From Mangrovicoccus sp. HB161399 (GTDB lineage Bacteria > Pseudomonadota > Alphaproteobacteria > Rhodobacterales > Rhodobacteraceae), in NCBI RefSeq assembly GCF_013184745.1, contig NZ_JAATVU010000018.1, positions 1 through 64,000 of the forward strand: a stretch of DNA of 64,000 nucleotides, written 5' to 3'. Shown piece by piece: positions 54,522-63,499 of this stretch (position 1 is the first letter of the stretch; each line of letters begins with the position of its first letter). Under the pieces are notes generated by a model, which was not told the DNA's origin, made no database searches, and was given only the letters and a program-made list of their open reading frames with translations. A program made the translations under genes and the position numbers.

Positions 54522-55919
54522 TCAGCCGAAGAGCGCGTTGCAGATCAGCAGCATCACCAGCGCCGACGCCCAGGCCAGCGTGGTCGGCACCGACCACAGC
54601 AGCATCTGGTGCTTGGCGTTCTTCACGCCGAGCATGCGGTTGATCACCCAGAAGTAGCTGTCGTTGAAATAGCCGAAGACCATCGAACCGATCGCCGCCG
54701 CCTGCGCCGCGAAGACCATGTTCACGTCGGGCATCGCCATCAGGATCGGCGCAGAGATCGAGGCGCCGGTGATCATCGCCACCGTGCCCGAGCCCTGGAT
54801 CAGCCGCACCAGGGAGGAGATGACGAAGGGGATCAGGATCGCCGGGATCGGCAGTTCCGCCACCGAGGCGCCGATCACGTCGCCCGCGCCCGAGGCCCTG
54901 AGCACCGCGCCGAGCGCGCCGCCCGCACCGGTCACCAGCAGGATGATGCCCGCGCTTTCGACGCCCTGCTCCATGTAGGAGATCGCGTCGCTGCGCGGCA
55001 CGTCCGGGATCAGCGTGTAGACGGCGACCAGCAGGCCCAGGCCCACGGCGATGACCGGGTTGCCGATGAAGGAGAAGAACTGGACGAGGAAGGCATTCGC
55101 CATCTCGGGATCGCCCGACATCTTGACCGCGAAGGTGGCCAGGGTGTTGAGGAAGATCAGCACGATCGGCAGGACCAGCGGCAGGATCGACAGGAACAGC
55201 GAGGGCAGCTCCTTCTGGCGTTCCTCGGCGGCATGCTCGAATTCGCGGTAGGCGGCGCCGATGTCCTCGCCGGTGTCGTCGAGGATCATCTTCTCCAGCT
55301 TCGGCCCCATGAAGCGGCCGTAGAAGACCAGCACGGCCATGCCCGGGATGGTGAAGATCACGCCCCAGAAGATCATCAGGCCGATATCGACGTCATAGAT
55401 GCCGGCAACGCCCAGCGGGCCGGGGGTCGGCGGCACGGCATGGTGGGTCAGCATCAGGCCGCCCGCCAGCGAAATGCCCAGCGTCAGCAGCGACAGGCCG
55501 GTAGAACGCGCCAGTGCCTTGATCAGCGGCGTCAGGATGACGAAGGCAGAGTCGCAAAAGATCGGGATCGACACGACATAGCCCGTCAGGACCATCGCCC
55601 AGTCCTCGCGCTTCTTGCCGACCCAGCGGATCAGCGTGTAGGCCATCTGCTCGGCCGCGCCGGAGATTTCCAGCACGCGGCCCATCATCACGCCGAAGCC
55701 GATGACGAGGCCGATGGTCGACAGCGTGCTGCCGAAGCCGGTGGTGATCGCCTTGATGACGTCGGCGGGCAGCATGCCGCCGATCAGGCCCGCGATCGAG
55801 GCGGCGATGATCAGCGCCACGACCGCGTGGACCTTGGTCTTCACCACCAGGAAGATGAGCAGGACGATGGCGAAGACCAGACCTGCGATCAGCTGGAACT
55901 CCATTCCGGGTTCTGCCAT
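54522..55919 (-). CDS. GntP family sugar-acid permease
   Basis: 465 residues with about 12 or more transmembrane segments. GntP-family landmarks include TGYVVSIPIFCDSAFVILTP, GLMLTHHAVPPTPGPLGVAG and LIQGSGTVAMITGASI. These carriers import gluconate-like acids with protons. As the last gene of the ltnD-otnKCI-denD operon it most likely imports L-threonate and/or D-erythronate. The ATG at 55919 follows GGAGGAA. A 151-base gap with short GC-rich hairpins (for example 56020-56038) separates it from denD. Confidence 0.9.
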   Translation of the reverse strand: MAEPGMEFQLIAGLVFAIVLLIFLVVKTKVHAVVALIIAASIAGLIGGMLPADVIKAITTGFGSTLSTIGLVIGFGVMMGRVLEISGAAEQMAYTLIRWVGKKREDWAMVLTGYVVSIPIFCDSAFVILTPLIKALARSTGLSLLTLGISLAGGLMLTHHAVPPTPGPLGVAGIYDVDIGLMIFWGVIFTIPGMAVLVFYGRFMGPKLEKMILDDTGEDIGAAYREFEHAAEERQKELPSLFLSILPLVLPIVLIFLNTLATFAVKMSGDPEMANAFLVQFFSFIGNPVIAVGLGLLVAVYTLIPDVPRSDAISYMEQGVESAGIILLVTGAGGALGAVLRASGAGDVIGASVAELPIPAILIPFVISSLVRLIQGSGTVAMITGASISAPILMAMPDVNMVFAAQAAAIGSMVFGYFNDSYFWVINRMLGVKNAKHQMLLWSVPTTLAWASALVMLLICNALFG

Positions 55920-56070
55920 GAGTGTTCCTCCGTTTGCGCCCGTGCGGGCGTCCCTGATTACGCTGGCCGGGACCGCGCGGAACGCCCGCGCGGGTTGTGC
56001 AGAGCCAAAGGGCCAGCCCCCGCCCCCGGCCGGGGCGGCTGACTGCGAGGCTGCAGGTCGGGAAGGCGGA

Positions 56071-57039
56071 TCAGGCGGTGGCGTCTGCCGGGGCCAGCTC
56101 CGCAATGTACTGTTTCAGCACGCCGTCGAAATCGCTGTCCGCGGCGAAGCCGAGCGCCAGCGGGCGGCTGACGTCGAAGGCGCCGGGCCAGCTGCAGACG
56201 ATGTCGATGATCCGCTGCTCGGAGGTCAGCGCGACGCGGGCGCGGGCGTCGCTGCCGCCCAGCCGTTCGAGGCTGTCGAGCATCTCCGCAGGCGTCACCG
56301 TGATGCCCGGCAGGTTCAGCACGCGGTTCAGGCCGAGAGCCGCGCCGTCGATGCCGCCTGCCAGCACGAGGTTCTGGATGGCGAGGTCCGGCGAGGAAAT
56401 CCACAGCCGCGTGTCGAGCGGCACCGGGCATTCGGACGCCTCGCCGTTCAGCGGCTCGCGCAGGATGCCGGAGACGAAGGAAGACGCAGCCGAGTTCGGC
56501 TTGCCCGGGCGCACCGAAATGGTCGGCAGACGGCAGGTGATGCCGTCGACGAAGCCCTTGCGGCTGTATTCGCTGACCAGCAGCTCGCCGATCGCCTTGC
56601 CGCAGCCATAGGAGGATTGCGGCATGGTCGCCATGGTTTCCGGGACCACCTCGGGCATCTCGCCGCCGAACACCGCCAGCGACGAGGTGAAGATGAAGCG
56701 CGGCGGCGTCGACAGCTTGCGGCATTCCTCGAGGATCAGGCGCGTCGCGTCCACGTTGATGTGCAGCCCGGTGTCGAACTCCGCCTCGGACTGGCCGGAA
56801 AGCACGGCGGCGAGGTGGTAGATCACGTCCGGCCCCTGCGACAGCGCCTCGGCCACGTCGGCGGCGTCGTCGATCGAGCCCGCGACGCTGGAGACGCGGG
56901 CATCGGCCACCGGGCAGGCCACGCGGTCGAGCGAGACGATGGAAGTCACCGCCCGGCCTTCGCCGAAGCCCTGCTCCAGCAGTTTCGAGATCAGGCGGCT
57001 GCCGAGGAAGCCGGCGCCGCCGGTCACGACGATCTTCAT
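56071..57039 (-). CDS. denD: D-erythronate dehydrogenase
   Basis: 322 residues of the extended SDR (epimerase) fold. NAD-binding GGAGFLGSRL (residues 7-16) and the catalytic SSYGCGKAIGE (YxxxK) are seen, with FTSSLAVFGG carrying the Ser. The sequence type and the neighbours otnK, otnC and otnI identify it as DenD, which oxidises D-erythronate at C2 to 2-oxo-tetronate. OtnI then isomerises the product to the OtnK substrate. Its start overlaps the DeoR gene stop (ATGA). Confidence 0.9.
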   Translation of the reverse strand: MKIVVTGGAGFLGSRLISKLLEQGFGEGRAVTSIVSLDRVACPVADARVSSVAGSIDDAADVAEALSQGPDVIYHLAAVLSGQSEAEFDTGLHINVDATRLILEECRKLSTPPRFIFTSSLAVFGGEMPEVVPETMATMPQSSYGCGKAIGELLVSEYSRKGFVDGITCRLPTISVRPGKPNSAASSFVSGILREPLNGEASECPVPLDTRLWISSPDLAIQNLVLAGGIDGAALGLNRVLNLPGITVTPAEMLDSLERLGGSDARARVALTSEQRIIDIVCSWPGAFDVSRPLALGFAADSDFDGVLKQYIAELAPADATA

Positions 57040-57851
57040 GTCACTTTTCCCTTGTTCACAGGAGCGTCCATCCGCGGCACGGCCTGCGGCGCGTCGGCGA
57101 GGATGACGTCCAAACCCATGTTCCGGATGGCCTCGGCCACGCCGGGATCGATCAGCCGGTCGGTCACGACCGTGTCGAAGACCTCCATCGGCAGGATGTT
57201 GATTGCCGCGATCACCCCGTATTTCGAGGAATCCGACACGAAGACCGAGCGGCGGGCGCGCCCGACCACGGCCTTCTTCACCGGCCGCTTCGCCTCGGAG
57301 GGCGAGGACAGGCCGGTGATCGTCCAGGAGGAGGTCGAGATGAAGGCGATGTCGTAGTTGAACCGCGCCAGCGTCTCGGAGGCGGCCTCGCCGATGCAGG
57401 ACTGGTTGTCCCGCTCCACGAGCCCGCCGGAATGGTAGAGCGTGCAGCGCGAATGCTGCGAAAGGTAGGCGCAGACGACGAAATCGTTGGTCACGACCGT
57501 CAGCCCCTCGCGGTCCGCGATGCCGCGGGCGATTTCCAGCGTGGTCGTCCCGGCGTCGAGATAGACCACCATGCCGTCCTTCACCAGCGCGGCCGCCGCC
57601 CGCCCGACGGCCTGCTTCTCGCCCGTGTTGATGCCGCTCTTCTGCAGGTGCGGCAGCTCGGTCTCCAGCCGCTGGCTGAGCCGCACCCCGCCGGAGACCG
57701 AGGTCACCCGTCCGGTGCGTTCCAGCGACTGGATGTCCCGCCGCACCGTCATGTGCGACACGCCCAGCCGTTCCGTCAGCTCGGCAATGCTCACCACGTC
57801 CCGCTCGGCGAGGCAGGACAGGATGAAATGCTGGCGTTCGGCGGGGATCAT
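57036..57851 (-). CDS. DeoR family transcriptional regulator
   Basis: 271 residues. The N-terminal helix-turn-helix is VSIAELTERLGVSHMTVRRD (about residues 16-35) followed by SLERTGRVTSVSGGVRL. The sensor domain shows VYLDAGTTTLEIARGIADRE, the sugar-phosphate-binding region of DeoR repressors. It is embedded in the four-carbon acid-sugar operon, 3 bases after otnI, and probably represses it; a phosphorylated tetronate is a likely ligand. Short TCACATG-type repeats before ltnD are possible binding sites. Confidence 0.88.
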   Translation of the reverse strand: MIPAERQHFILSCLAERDVVSIAELTERLGVSHMTVRRDIQSLERTGRVTSVSGGVRLSQRLETELPHLQKSGINTGEKQAVGRAAAALVKDGMVVYLDAGTTTLEIARGIADREGLTVVTNDFVVCAYLSQHSRCTLYHSGGLVERDNQSCIGEAASETLARFNYDIAFISTSSWTITGLSSPSEAKRPVKKAVVGRARRSVFVSDSSKYGVIAAINILPMEVFDTVVTDRLIDPGVAEAIRNMGLDVILADAPQAVPRMDAPVNKGKVT

Positions 57852-57854
57852 GGA

Positions 57855-58646
57855 TCAGGCGGCCTTCTTCGGCAGGTAGGGCGCCGCCCAGCCGAGACCG
57901 TCCTCGGTCCTGCCGCGCGGGTTGTACTCGCAGCCGAGGTAGCCGGAGAAGCCGGTGCGGTCGAAGGCCTCGAAGATCGCGGCATAGTTCAGCTCGCCCT
58001 CGTCGGGCTCGTGCCGGTCGGGCACGCCCGCGATCTGGACATGGCCATAGGCGCCCTTGAGCCGCTCGATCCGGCGGATGATGTCGCCGTCCATGATCTG
58101 CGCGTGGTAGACGTCGAACTGCAGGAAGACGTTCTTGCGCTCCAGCTTGCCGATCAGTTCCAGCGTCGGGTCCTGGTGCGCGATGAAATAGCCCGGCATG
58201 TCGCGCGAGTTCAGCGGTTCGATGGAGATGTCGAGCCCGGCATTGGCAGCCTGGTCGGCGGCCTTGCGCATGTTCTCGATCCAGATCGCCTCGCAGGCGG
58301 CCATGTCGGGCTCGTCCTTGGTGATGCCGGACATGACATGGATGCGCGGGCAGCCCAGCCCGGTGGCGTAGTCGATCGCCTGGGTGATAGAGGCGTCGAA
58401 TTCCGACGTCTTCGACGGGCGGGCGGCAAAGCCGCGCTCGCCCCCGGCCCAGTCGCCGGCGAAGGCGTTGATCAGCGTCAGGCCCAGGCCGTTGCGGTCG
58501 AGCCGCGCCTTCACCTCGGCAATGGCGTGGTCATAGGGGAAGAGGAACTCGACGGCTTCGAAGCCCGCGGCGCCCGCCCGGTCGAACCGGTCGAGGAAGG
58601 GGGCGTCGGTGAACAGCATCGACAGGTTTGCGGCAAGGCGCGTCAT
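57855..58646 (-). CDS. otnI: 2-oxo-tetronate isomerase
   Basis: 263 residues, a TIM-barrel enzyme of the hydroxypyruvate-isomerase family. Metal/catalytic glutamates are visible in ISIEPLNSRDMPGYF and LGCEYNPRGR. In the described tetronate pathway OtnI converts 2-oxo-tetronate to 3-oxo-tetronate, which is needed because the kinase acts on the 3-oxo form. The assignment relies on its place between otnC and the DeoR/denD genes. Hydroxypyruvate isomerase itself is the family alternative. Confidence 0.88.
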   Translation of the reverse strand: MTRLAANLSMLFTDAPFLDRFDRAGAAGFEAVEFLFPYDHAIAEVKARLDRNGLGLTLINAFAGDWAGGERGFAARPSKTSEFDASITQAIDYATGLGCPRIHVMSGITKDEPDMAACEAIWIENMRKAADQAANAGLDISIEPLNSRDMPGYFIAHQDPTLELIGKLERKNVFLQFDVYHAQIMDGDIIRRIERLKGAYGHVQIAGVPDRHEPDEGELNYAAIFEAFDRTGFSGYLGCEYNPRGRTEDGLGWAAPYLPKKAA

Positions 58647-58647
58647 C

Positions 58648-59283
58648 TCAGTATCCTCCGCCCAGTTCGGCGATCTCGTCTTCGGTCAGGTAGTGCAGCT
58701 TCTCTCCCTTGAGCAGGAACAGCAGCTTCGCCGTCTCCTCCAGCTCCTCGGCATTGTTCACCGCGTCGTCGATGTCCTTGCCCAGCACCACGACCCCGTG
58801 GGACGCCAGCAGGAAAGCCTGCACCTTGTGCTTTGCCGCGGCCTCGGCGAGGTCCTCGCCGATCTGCGCGGAGCCGGGGCGGTAGTACGGGATCACCGGC
58901 ATGTAGCCGATGCGCATCACGTAATAGGGCGTGAAGGGGCGCATCGCGTTGCCGCGCGGCAGGTCTTCAAGGCAGCTCAGCGCCGTCAGGTAGGTCGAAT
59001 GCAGGTGCACGATGGCGCCCGCGTCGGGACGGACCTCGTAGAGCTTGCGGTGGAAGGCGAATTCCTTCGAGGGTTTCGGGCCCGGCTTCGGCTCGCCGTC
59101 GGCGCCGATCACCGTCAGGTTCCCTGCATCGAGCCGGCCGAGGCAGCTGCCGGTCGGCGTGACGAGGAAGCCGCCCTCGTCGGAACGCACCGAAACGTTG
59201 CCCGCGCCGCCGACCGAGTATCCCCGGTCGAACAGGCTCTTGCACAGGAGCACCATGCGCTCCGCCTTCTGTGCGTCGTTCAT
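58648..59283 (-). CDS. otnC: 3-oxo-tetronate 4-phosphate decarboxylase
   Basis: 211 residues, class II aldolase fold. The zinc-binding histidines lie in AIVHLHSTYLTALS and FLLASHGVVVLG, and the N-terminal GNVSVRSDEGGFLVTPTG is typical. It decarboxylates 3-oxo-tetronate 4-phosphate to dihydroxyacetone phosphate. The start overlaps the otnK stop (ATGA). An L-fuculose-phosphate aldolase would look similar, but the flanking kinase and isomerase fix the role. Confidence 0.9.
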   Translation of the reverse strand: MNDAQKAERMVLLCKSLFDRGYSVGGAGNVSVRSDEGGFLVTPTGSCLGRLDAGNLTVIGADGEPKPGPKPSKEFAFHRKLYEVRPDAGAIVHLHSTYLTALSCLEDLPRGNAMRPFTPYYVMRIGYMPVIPYYRPGSAQIGEDLAEAAAKHKVQAFLLASHGVVVLGKDIDDAVNNAEELEETAKLLFLLKGEKLHYLTEDEIAELGGGY

Positions 59284-60584
59284 GCTTGCGTCTCCATGGC
59301 TGCGGCACGGACGTCATCGGGCTGGCAGTCGAGGAAGAACCCCTCGGCACCGAAATTCCCGGATTTCAGCGCCAGCGACAGCGGCCGGTCCACGGCGCGG
59401 ACCCAGGGCACGCCCGGCGCGATCTGCGGACCGATGGCGAAGCCGGTGACCTCCAGAGCCTGGGTGACGGAGCCGGAGGTCTCGCCGCCGGCCACCACGA
59501 AGCGGGCGATGCCGCCCTCGGCCAGCTTGCGGGTCGCAGCGGCAAAAGCATGCTCGACCGCCTCGGAGGCTGCCGATCCGTGCTTGGCCTGGACCGCCTT
59601 CAGCACCTCGGGGCTGGCCGTCGCGGTGATCATCGGCGCGGGGATGCCCGCGCCATGCGGCTGTTCCAGCGCCCAGGCGGCGAGCTCCGCGCCATAGCCC
59701 TCGGCATCGGCGAGGCAGCGCTCAACGTCGACGTCGAAGGCCGGGGCGATCTTGCGGTAGGCCGCAACCTGCTTGTTGGTCATCACCGAGCAGGAGCCCG
59801 AGATCACCACGCCGCGGCCCGCGAGCGGCGCGCCCGCTTCGGCGGCGGCCTTGCCCAGTTCCTCGATCCGGCCGGGGGCGTCGGAGGCCACGGCCCGCGC
59901 GATCCCGGCGCCGAGGCCCGAGCCGCCGGTGACCAGCTTCATCTCGGCCACGGCCTCGCCCAGCACGTCGAGATGGGCATCGGTGACGGCATCGAGCACG
60001 ACATAGGAGATGCCCGCGGCGCGCAGCCGCTCGATCTCGGCCTTCACCGCTTCCGCGCCCTGCTCGATCGTGGTCACGGTGACGACGCCCGAACGGCCCT
60101 TGGACTGGCCGTCCATCAGGCGCATCAGGTTGGAGTCCGTCATCGGCGTGATCGGATGGTTGCGCATCCCCGACTCTTCCAGCAGCTCGTCGCCGACGAA
60201 GAGATAGCCCTTGTAGATCGACCGGCCGTTGACCGGCAGCGCCGGGCAGATGACGGTGATGTCGGTGCCGAGCGCTTCCATCAGGGCGTCCGCCACCGGG
60301 CCGATATTGCCCTTCGCGGTAGAGTCGAAGGTGGAGCAGTATTTCTGGAAAATCTGCTTGCAGCCGATCGACTGCAGCCACTCCAGCGCGGCGAGGCTGT
60401 CGGCAATCGCCTCCGCCGCCGGGTTCGAACGCGACTTCAGCGACACGACCACCGCGTCGCCCTCGATCTGGGTGCCCGCCTCGGGCACGCCGATCATCTG
60501 CGTGGTGGCCAGCCCGTTCGCCACGAGGAAGCCCGCGATGTCGGTCGCGCCGGTGAAATCATCCGCGATGACGCCGATCAGCAT
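59280..60584 (-). CDS. otnK: 3-oxo-tetronate kinase
   Basis: 434 residues of the DUF1537 (four-carbon acid sugar kinase) family. The N-terminal substrate motif is VIADDFTGATDIAGFLVANG and the C-terminal nucleotide-binding part holds FVVAGGETSGSVTQAL and FGAEGFFLD. It phosphorylates 3-oxo-tetronate with ATP. It follows ltnD by 3 bases. The D- or L-form used cannot be read from the sequence; the presence of both ltnD and denD suggests both may occur or that one 3-oxo isomer is shared. Confidence 0.92.
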   Translation of the reverse strand: MLIGVIADDFTGATDIAGFLVANGLATTQMIGVPEAGTQIEGDAVVVSLKSRSNPAAEAIADSLAALEWLQSIGCKQIFQKYCSTFDSTAKGNIGPVADALMEALGTDITVICPALPVNGRSIYKGYLFVGDELLEESGMRNHPITPMTDSNLMRLMDGQSKGRSGVVTVTTIEQGAEAVKAEIERLRAAGISYVVLDAVTDAHLDVLGEAVAEMKLVTGGSGLGAGIARAVASDAPGRIEELGKAAAEAGAPLAGRGVVISGSCSVMTNKQVAAYRKIAPAFDVDVERCLADAEGYGAELAAWALEQPHGAGIPAPMITATASPEVLKAVQAKHGSAASEAVEHAFAAATRKLAEGGIARFVVAGGETSGSVTQALEVTGFAIGPQIAPGVPWVRAVDRPLSLALKSGNFGAEGFFLDCQPDDVRAAAMETQA

Positions 60585-60587
60585 GTC

Positions 60588-61496
60588 TCAGCCCTCCTTC
60601 TTCGGCAGCTCGATGCCCGAGAAGGTCTTGATGACCGCGCTGTCGTCCTCGCTGCCATGGCCCATGTTGGAAGCCTCCTGGAACATTGCGAAGGCGGTGG
60701 AGGCCAGCGGCAGAGGGAATTTCAGGCTGCGCCCCGTTTCGGTGACGAGGCCCAGATCCTTGACGAAGATGTCGACCGCGGACATCGGCGTGTAGTCGCC
60801 CTCGACCACGTGCTTCATGCGGTTCTCGAACATCCAGGAGTTGCCCGCCGCGTTGGTCACGACGTCATACATGGTGCCCAGCGGGATGCCCGCGCGCGCG
60901 GCCATCGCCATTGCCTCGGCCCCGGCGGCGATATGCACGCCCGCCAGAAGCTGGTGGATGACCTTGACCATCGCGCCCTGGCCGATTTCCGGACCGATGT
61001 TGTAGACCTTGACCGCGACCGCATCGAGCACCGGGGCCAGCGCGTCGAAGGCTGCCTGCGATCCGGAGGCCATGACGGTCATCTCGCCCGCCGCCGCCTT
61101 GGCCGCCCCGCCCGAGACCGGCGCATCGAGCATCGTCACGCCCATCGCCTCCAGCTCCGCGGCCAGCGCCTTGGCATCCTCGGCCGACTGGGTGCAGCTG
61201 ACCATGACGGCGCCGCCCTTTTTCACCTTGGTGGCCGCGCCGGTCTCGCCCAGCAGCACCATGCGGGCCTGTGCGGCGTTCACGACCAGCACGATCATCG
61301 CGTCGAACTCGCCCTCGAACTCGGCAACCGAAGCTCCGACGGCCTCGGCACCGGCGGCTGCGAATTCGGCGCGGCGCGCGTCGGAGAGGTCGATGCCGCA
61401 GGTGGCGATCCCGGCTTTCACGCAGGACAGCGCGGCGCCCATTCCCATCGATCCCAGGCCGACGACGCAAGCGCGGTATCCGGAAGGCACGTCCAT
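60588..61496 (-). CDS. ltnD: L-threonate dehydrogenase
   Basis: 302 residues of the beta-hydroxyacid dehydrogenase family. The NAD motif is CVVGLGSMGMGAALSC near the N-terminus, followed by DAPVSGGAAKAAAGEMTVMA (substrate region) and the catalytic Lys in GAMVKVIHQLLAG. LtnD oxidises L-threonate at C2 to 2-oxo-tetronate. It is the first gene of the operon; the ATG at 61496 follows GGAGAAAAAG, and an in-frame ATG at 61556 lies in the promoter region. A 2-hydroxy-3-oxopropionate reductase is the alternative from fold alone. Confidence 0.88.
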   Translation of the reverse strand: MDVPSGYRACVVGLGSMGMGAALSCVKAGIATCGIDLSDARRAEFAAAGAEAVGASVAEFEGEFDAMIVLVVNAAQARMVLLGETGAATKVKKGGAVMVSCTQSAEDAKALAAELEAMGVTMLDAPVSGGAAKAAAGEMTVMASGSQAAFDALAPVLDAVAVKVYNIGPEIGQGAMVKVIHQLLAGVHIAAGAEAMAMAARAGIPLGTMYDVVTNAAGNSWMFENRMKHVVEGDYTPMSAVDIFVKDLGLVTETGRSLKFPLPLASTAFAMFQEASNMGHGSEDDSAVIKTFSGIELPKKEG

Positions 61497-61813
61497 GTCT
61501 TTTTCTCCACCAGTGGCTGATTGGTTCGGCACAGGAGATAACACAAATTTCACCATTGCAAAGATTTTTTAACAGTTCTTCACATGCTGTCACGCATTTG
61601 CTCACATGAACGCCAATTCAGGCCATGTTTAACAAATGCTTGCAGGTTGACGTGAATATCTGTGACGACCGTTCCACCTGCACGGACTGGCGCGCCCGCG
61701 CCGCCACCTGCGAATCCGCGGCCAGGGCCGGAGAGTCTTGAAAATGGTATACCATTTCGGATAGTGCTGTTCCTGCCGCGCCTCGCGCGGGCCATGGCAA
61801 CGGAGGAAACCCC
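61497..61813. promoter_or_regulatory. 317-base divergent control region of ltnD and the D-2-hydroxyacid dehydrogenase
   Basis: AT-richer than the flanking genes. On the ltnD side, TCAC repeats (TCACATG at 61580 and 61602, TCACGCA at 61590, TTTCACC at 61548) at 10-12 base spacing look like DeoR-type sites. On the other side lies the GntR-type palindrome at 61742. No small gene is seen. Confidence 0.55.
61742..61757. promoter_or_regulatory. Perfect GntR/FCD-type operator palindrome
   Basis: AAATGGTATACCATTT is a perfect 16-base palindrome containing TGGTATACCA, a classic core for GntR-family (FCD subgroup) regulators. It lies 56 bases before the D-2-hydroxyacid dehydrogenase start. No GntR gene is in the window. 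Confidence 0.8.
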
Positions 61814-62755
61814 ATGAGCGATGCTGTCCTGCTGATCTGCGGCCCTTTCACCGACGAGGAGCGCAGCCGTCTCGAAGCCGCCCACCCTTCGGCAGCGGCC
61901 GCCTCGCCGGCGGAGATTGCCGCCCTGCCCGGCGCGCTCCGCGCCGGGATCCGCGCGGTCGCCTACAAGGGCCATGCGCCGTTCGGCGGCGGCGAGATGG
62001 ACGCCCTGCCTGCGCTCGGCCTGATCGCGAATTACGGCGTCGGCTATGACGCGATCGACGTCGCCGCAGCTTCGGCGCGTGGCGCGAAGGTCACCAACAC
62101 GCCCGGCGTGCTGAACGACGATGTCGCCGATCTGGCACTGGGCATGATGCTGTCGCTGTCGCGCGACCTGGAGGAGGGCGCGCGGCTGGTGCGGTCCGGC
62201 GAATGGGCGCAGCGGGCGCTGCCCCTGAACCGCAAGTTCTCGGGCGGCAAGGCGGGGATCGTCGGGCTGGGCCGGATCGGGCGCGAGATCGCCGACCGGC
62301 TGGCCGCCTTCAAGATGGAGATCCACTATCATTCGCGCAGCGAGAAGGACACTCCCGGCTGGACCTGGCATGCCGATCCGGTGGCGCTGGCGGCCGAGGT
62401 CGACTGGCTTGTGGTCGCGCTGGTCGGCGGCCCGGAGACCGAAAACTACATCGGCGCAGCGGCCCTGGCGGCGCTGGGGCCGGAGGGCGTGGTGGTCAAC
62501 ATCTCGCGCGGCAGCACGGTGGACGAGGGCGCGCTGCTCGATGCGCTGGAGGCCGGCACGATCCGCGGCGCGGCGCTCGACGTATTCCTGAACGAGCCTG
62601 ACATCGATCCGCGCTTCCGCAGCCTGTCCAATGCCGTGCTCCAGCCGCACCAGGGCTCGGGCACGGTCGAGACGCGCCGCGCCATGCTTGGGCTGCAGCT
62701 GGCCAACGTGACCGCCTTCCTTGCGGGCAAGCCGCTGGAAACGCCGGTGAACTGA
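61814..62755 (+). CDS. D-isomer-specific 2-hydroxyacid dehydrogenase
   Basis: 313 residues. NAD motif GIVGLGRIGREIADRL, the active-site Arg in NISRGSTVDEGALL, Glu in LNEPDIDP and His in LQPHQGSGT form the usual Arg-Glu-His set. Such enzymes reduce glyoxylate, hydroxypyruvate or 2-oxo sugar acids with NAD(P)H. The neighbours (an SDR and a fumarylacetoacetate-hydrolase-family gene) and the GntR-type operator suggest a sugar-acid pathway, for example 2-keto-gluconate-like substrates. GGAGG precedes the ATG. The exact substrate is open. Confidence 0.88.
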   Translation: MSDAVLLICGPFTDEERSRLEAAHPSAAAASPAEIAALPGALRAGIRAVAYKGHAPFGGGEMDALPALGLIANYGVGYDAIDVAAASARGAKVTNTPGVLNDDVADLALGMMLSLSRDLEEGARLVRSGEWAQRALPLNRKFSGGKAGIVGLGRIGREIADRLAAFKMEIHYHSRSEKDTPGWTWHADPVALAAEVDWLVVALVGGPETENYIGAAALAALGPEGVVVNISRGSTVDEGALLDALEAGTIRGAALDVFLNEPDIDPRFRSLSNAVLQPHQGSGTVETRRAMLGLQLANVTAFLAGKPLETPVN

Positions 62756-62761
62756 GCGCGC

Positions 62762-63499
62762 CTAGAGCGCGCCCGCATCCACCATCAGATCGGCCGCGGT
62801 GACCATCTTCGCCGCGTCCGAGGCAAGGAACAGCACCGCCGCCGCCAGATCGCCGGGCTGCAGCAGATCCGGCAGGCACTGCTTCTGCCGCAGCGCGTCC
62901 AGCTTCTCCGGCGTCACCCACAGGTCCTTCTGCCGCTCGGTCATCACCCAGCCCGGCACCACCGTGTTGACGCGGATCCGGTGGGCGCCAAGTTCGCGCG
63001 CCATGGTCCGGGTCAGGCCGTGCAGCGCCGCCTTCGCCGTGCCGTAGACCGGCAGGCGCGGCGTGCCCTGGATCCAGGACCCCGAGCCAATGTTGACGAT
63101 CGAGCCGCCGCCCGCCGCGATCATCCCCGGCGCGACCGCCTGGATCGCGAAGAACTGGTGGCGCAGGTTGGTGGCGATGCGTTCGTCCCAGTAGTCCGGC
63201 GTGACCTCGGCCCAGTCGTGCCGGTCGTCCCGCGCCGCGTTGTTGACCAGCACGGTGGCGGGACCGCAGCGTTCGGCCATCCGCGCGATGGCGGCCTTCA
63301 GCGCCCCGATGTCGCGCAGGTCGCAGGGCTCGAAGGCGGCGCCGGTCTCCGCTGCCAGCGCCGTGCCCGCCTCCCGGTCGAAATCGAGGAAGCCGGCCGC
63401 CGCGCCCTCGGCGGCAAAGGCGCGCACGATGGCCGCGCCGATGCCCGAGGCGCCGCCGGTGACGAGCACGCTGCGCCCGGCCAGCCCGGACGCTGTCAC
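62762..63499 (-). CDS. Short-chain dehydrogenase/reductase (SDR)
   Basis: 245 residues from a GTG at 63499 that overlaps the previous stop (GTGA). NAD(P)-binding TGGASGIGAAIVRAF, the NNAARD segment, Ser in IGSGSWIQG and the catalytic YGTAKAALHG are all present. SDRs next to FAH-family dehydratases commonly oxidise aldoses or sugar acids (for example L-fucose, L-rhamnose or galactose type pathways). It converges on the hydroxyacid dehydrogenase gene with 6 bases between stops. Specific substrate unknown. Confidence 0.87.
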   Translation of the reverse strand: MTASGLAGRSVLVTGGASGIGAAIVRAFAAEGAAAGFLDFDREAGTALAAETGAAFEPCDLRDIGALKAAIARMAERCGPATVLVNNAARDDRHDWAEVTPDYWDERIATNLRHQFFAIQAVAPGMIAAGGGSIVNIGSGSWIQGTPRLPVYGTAKAALHGLTRTMARELGAHRIRVNTVVPGWVMTERQKDLWVTPEKLDALRQKQCLPDLLQPGDLAAAVLFLASDAAKMVTAADLMVDAGAL

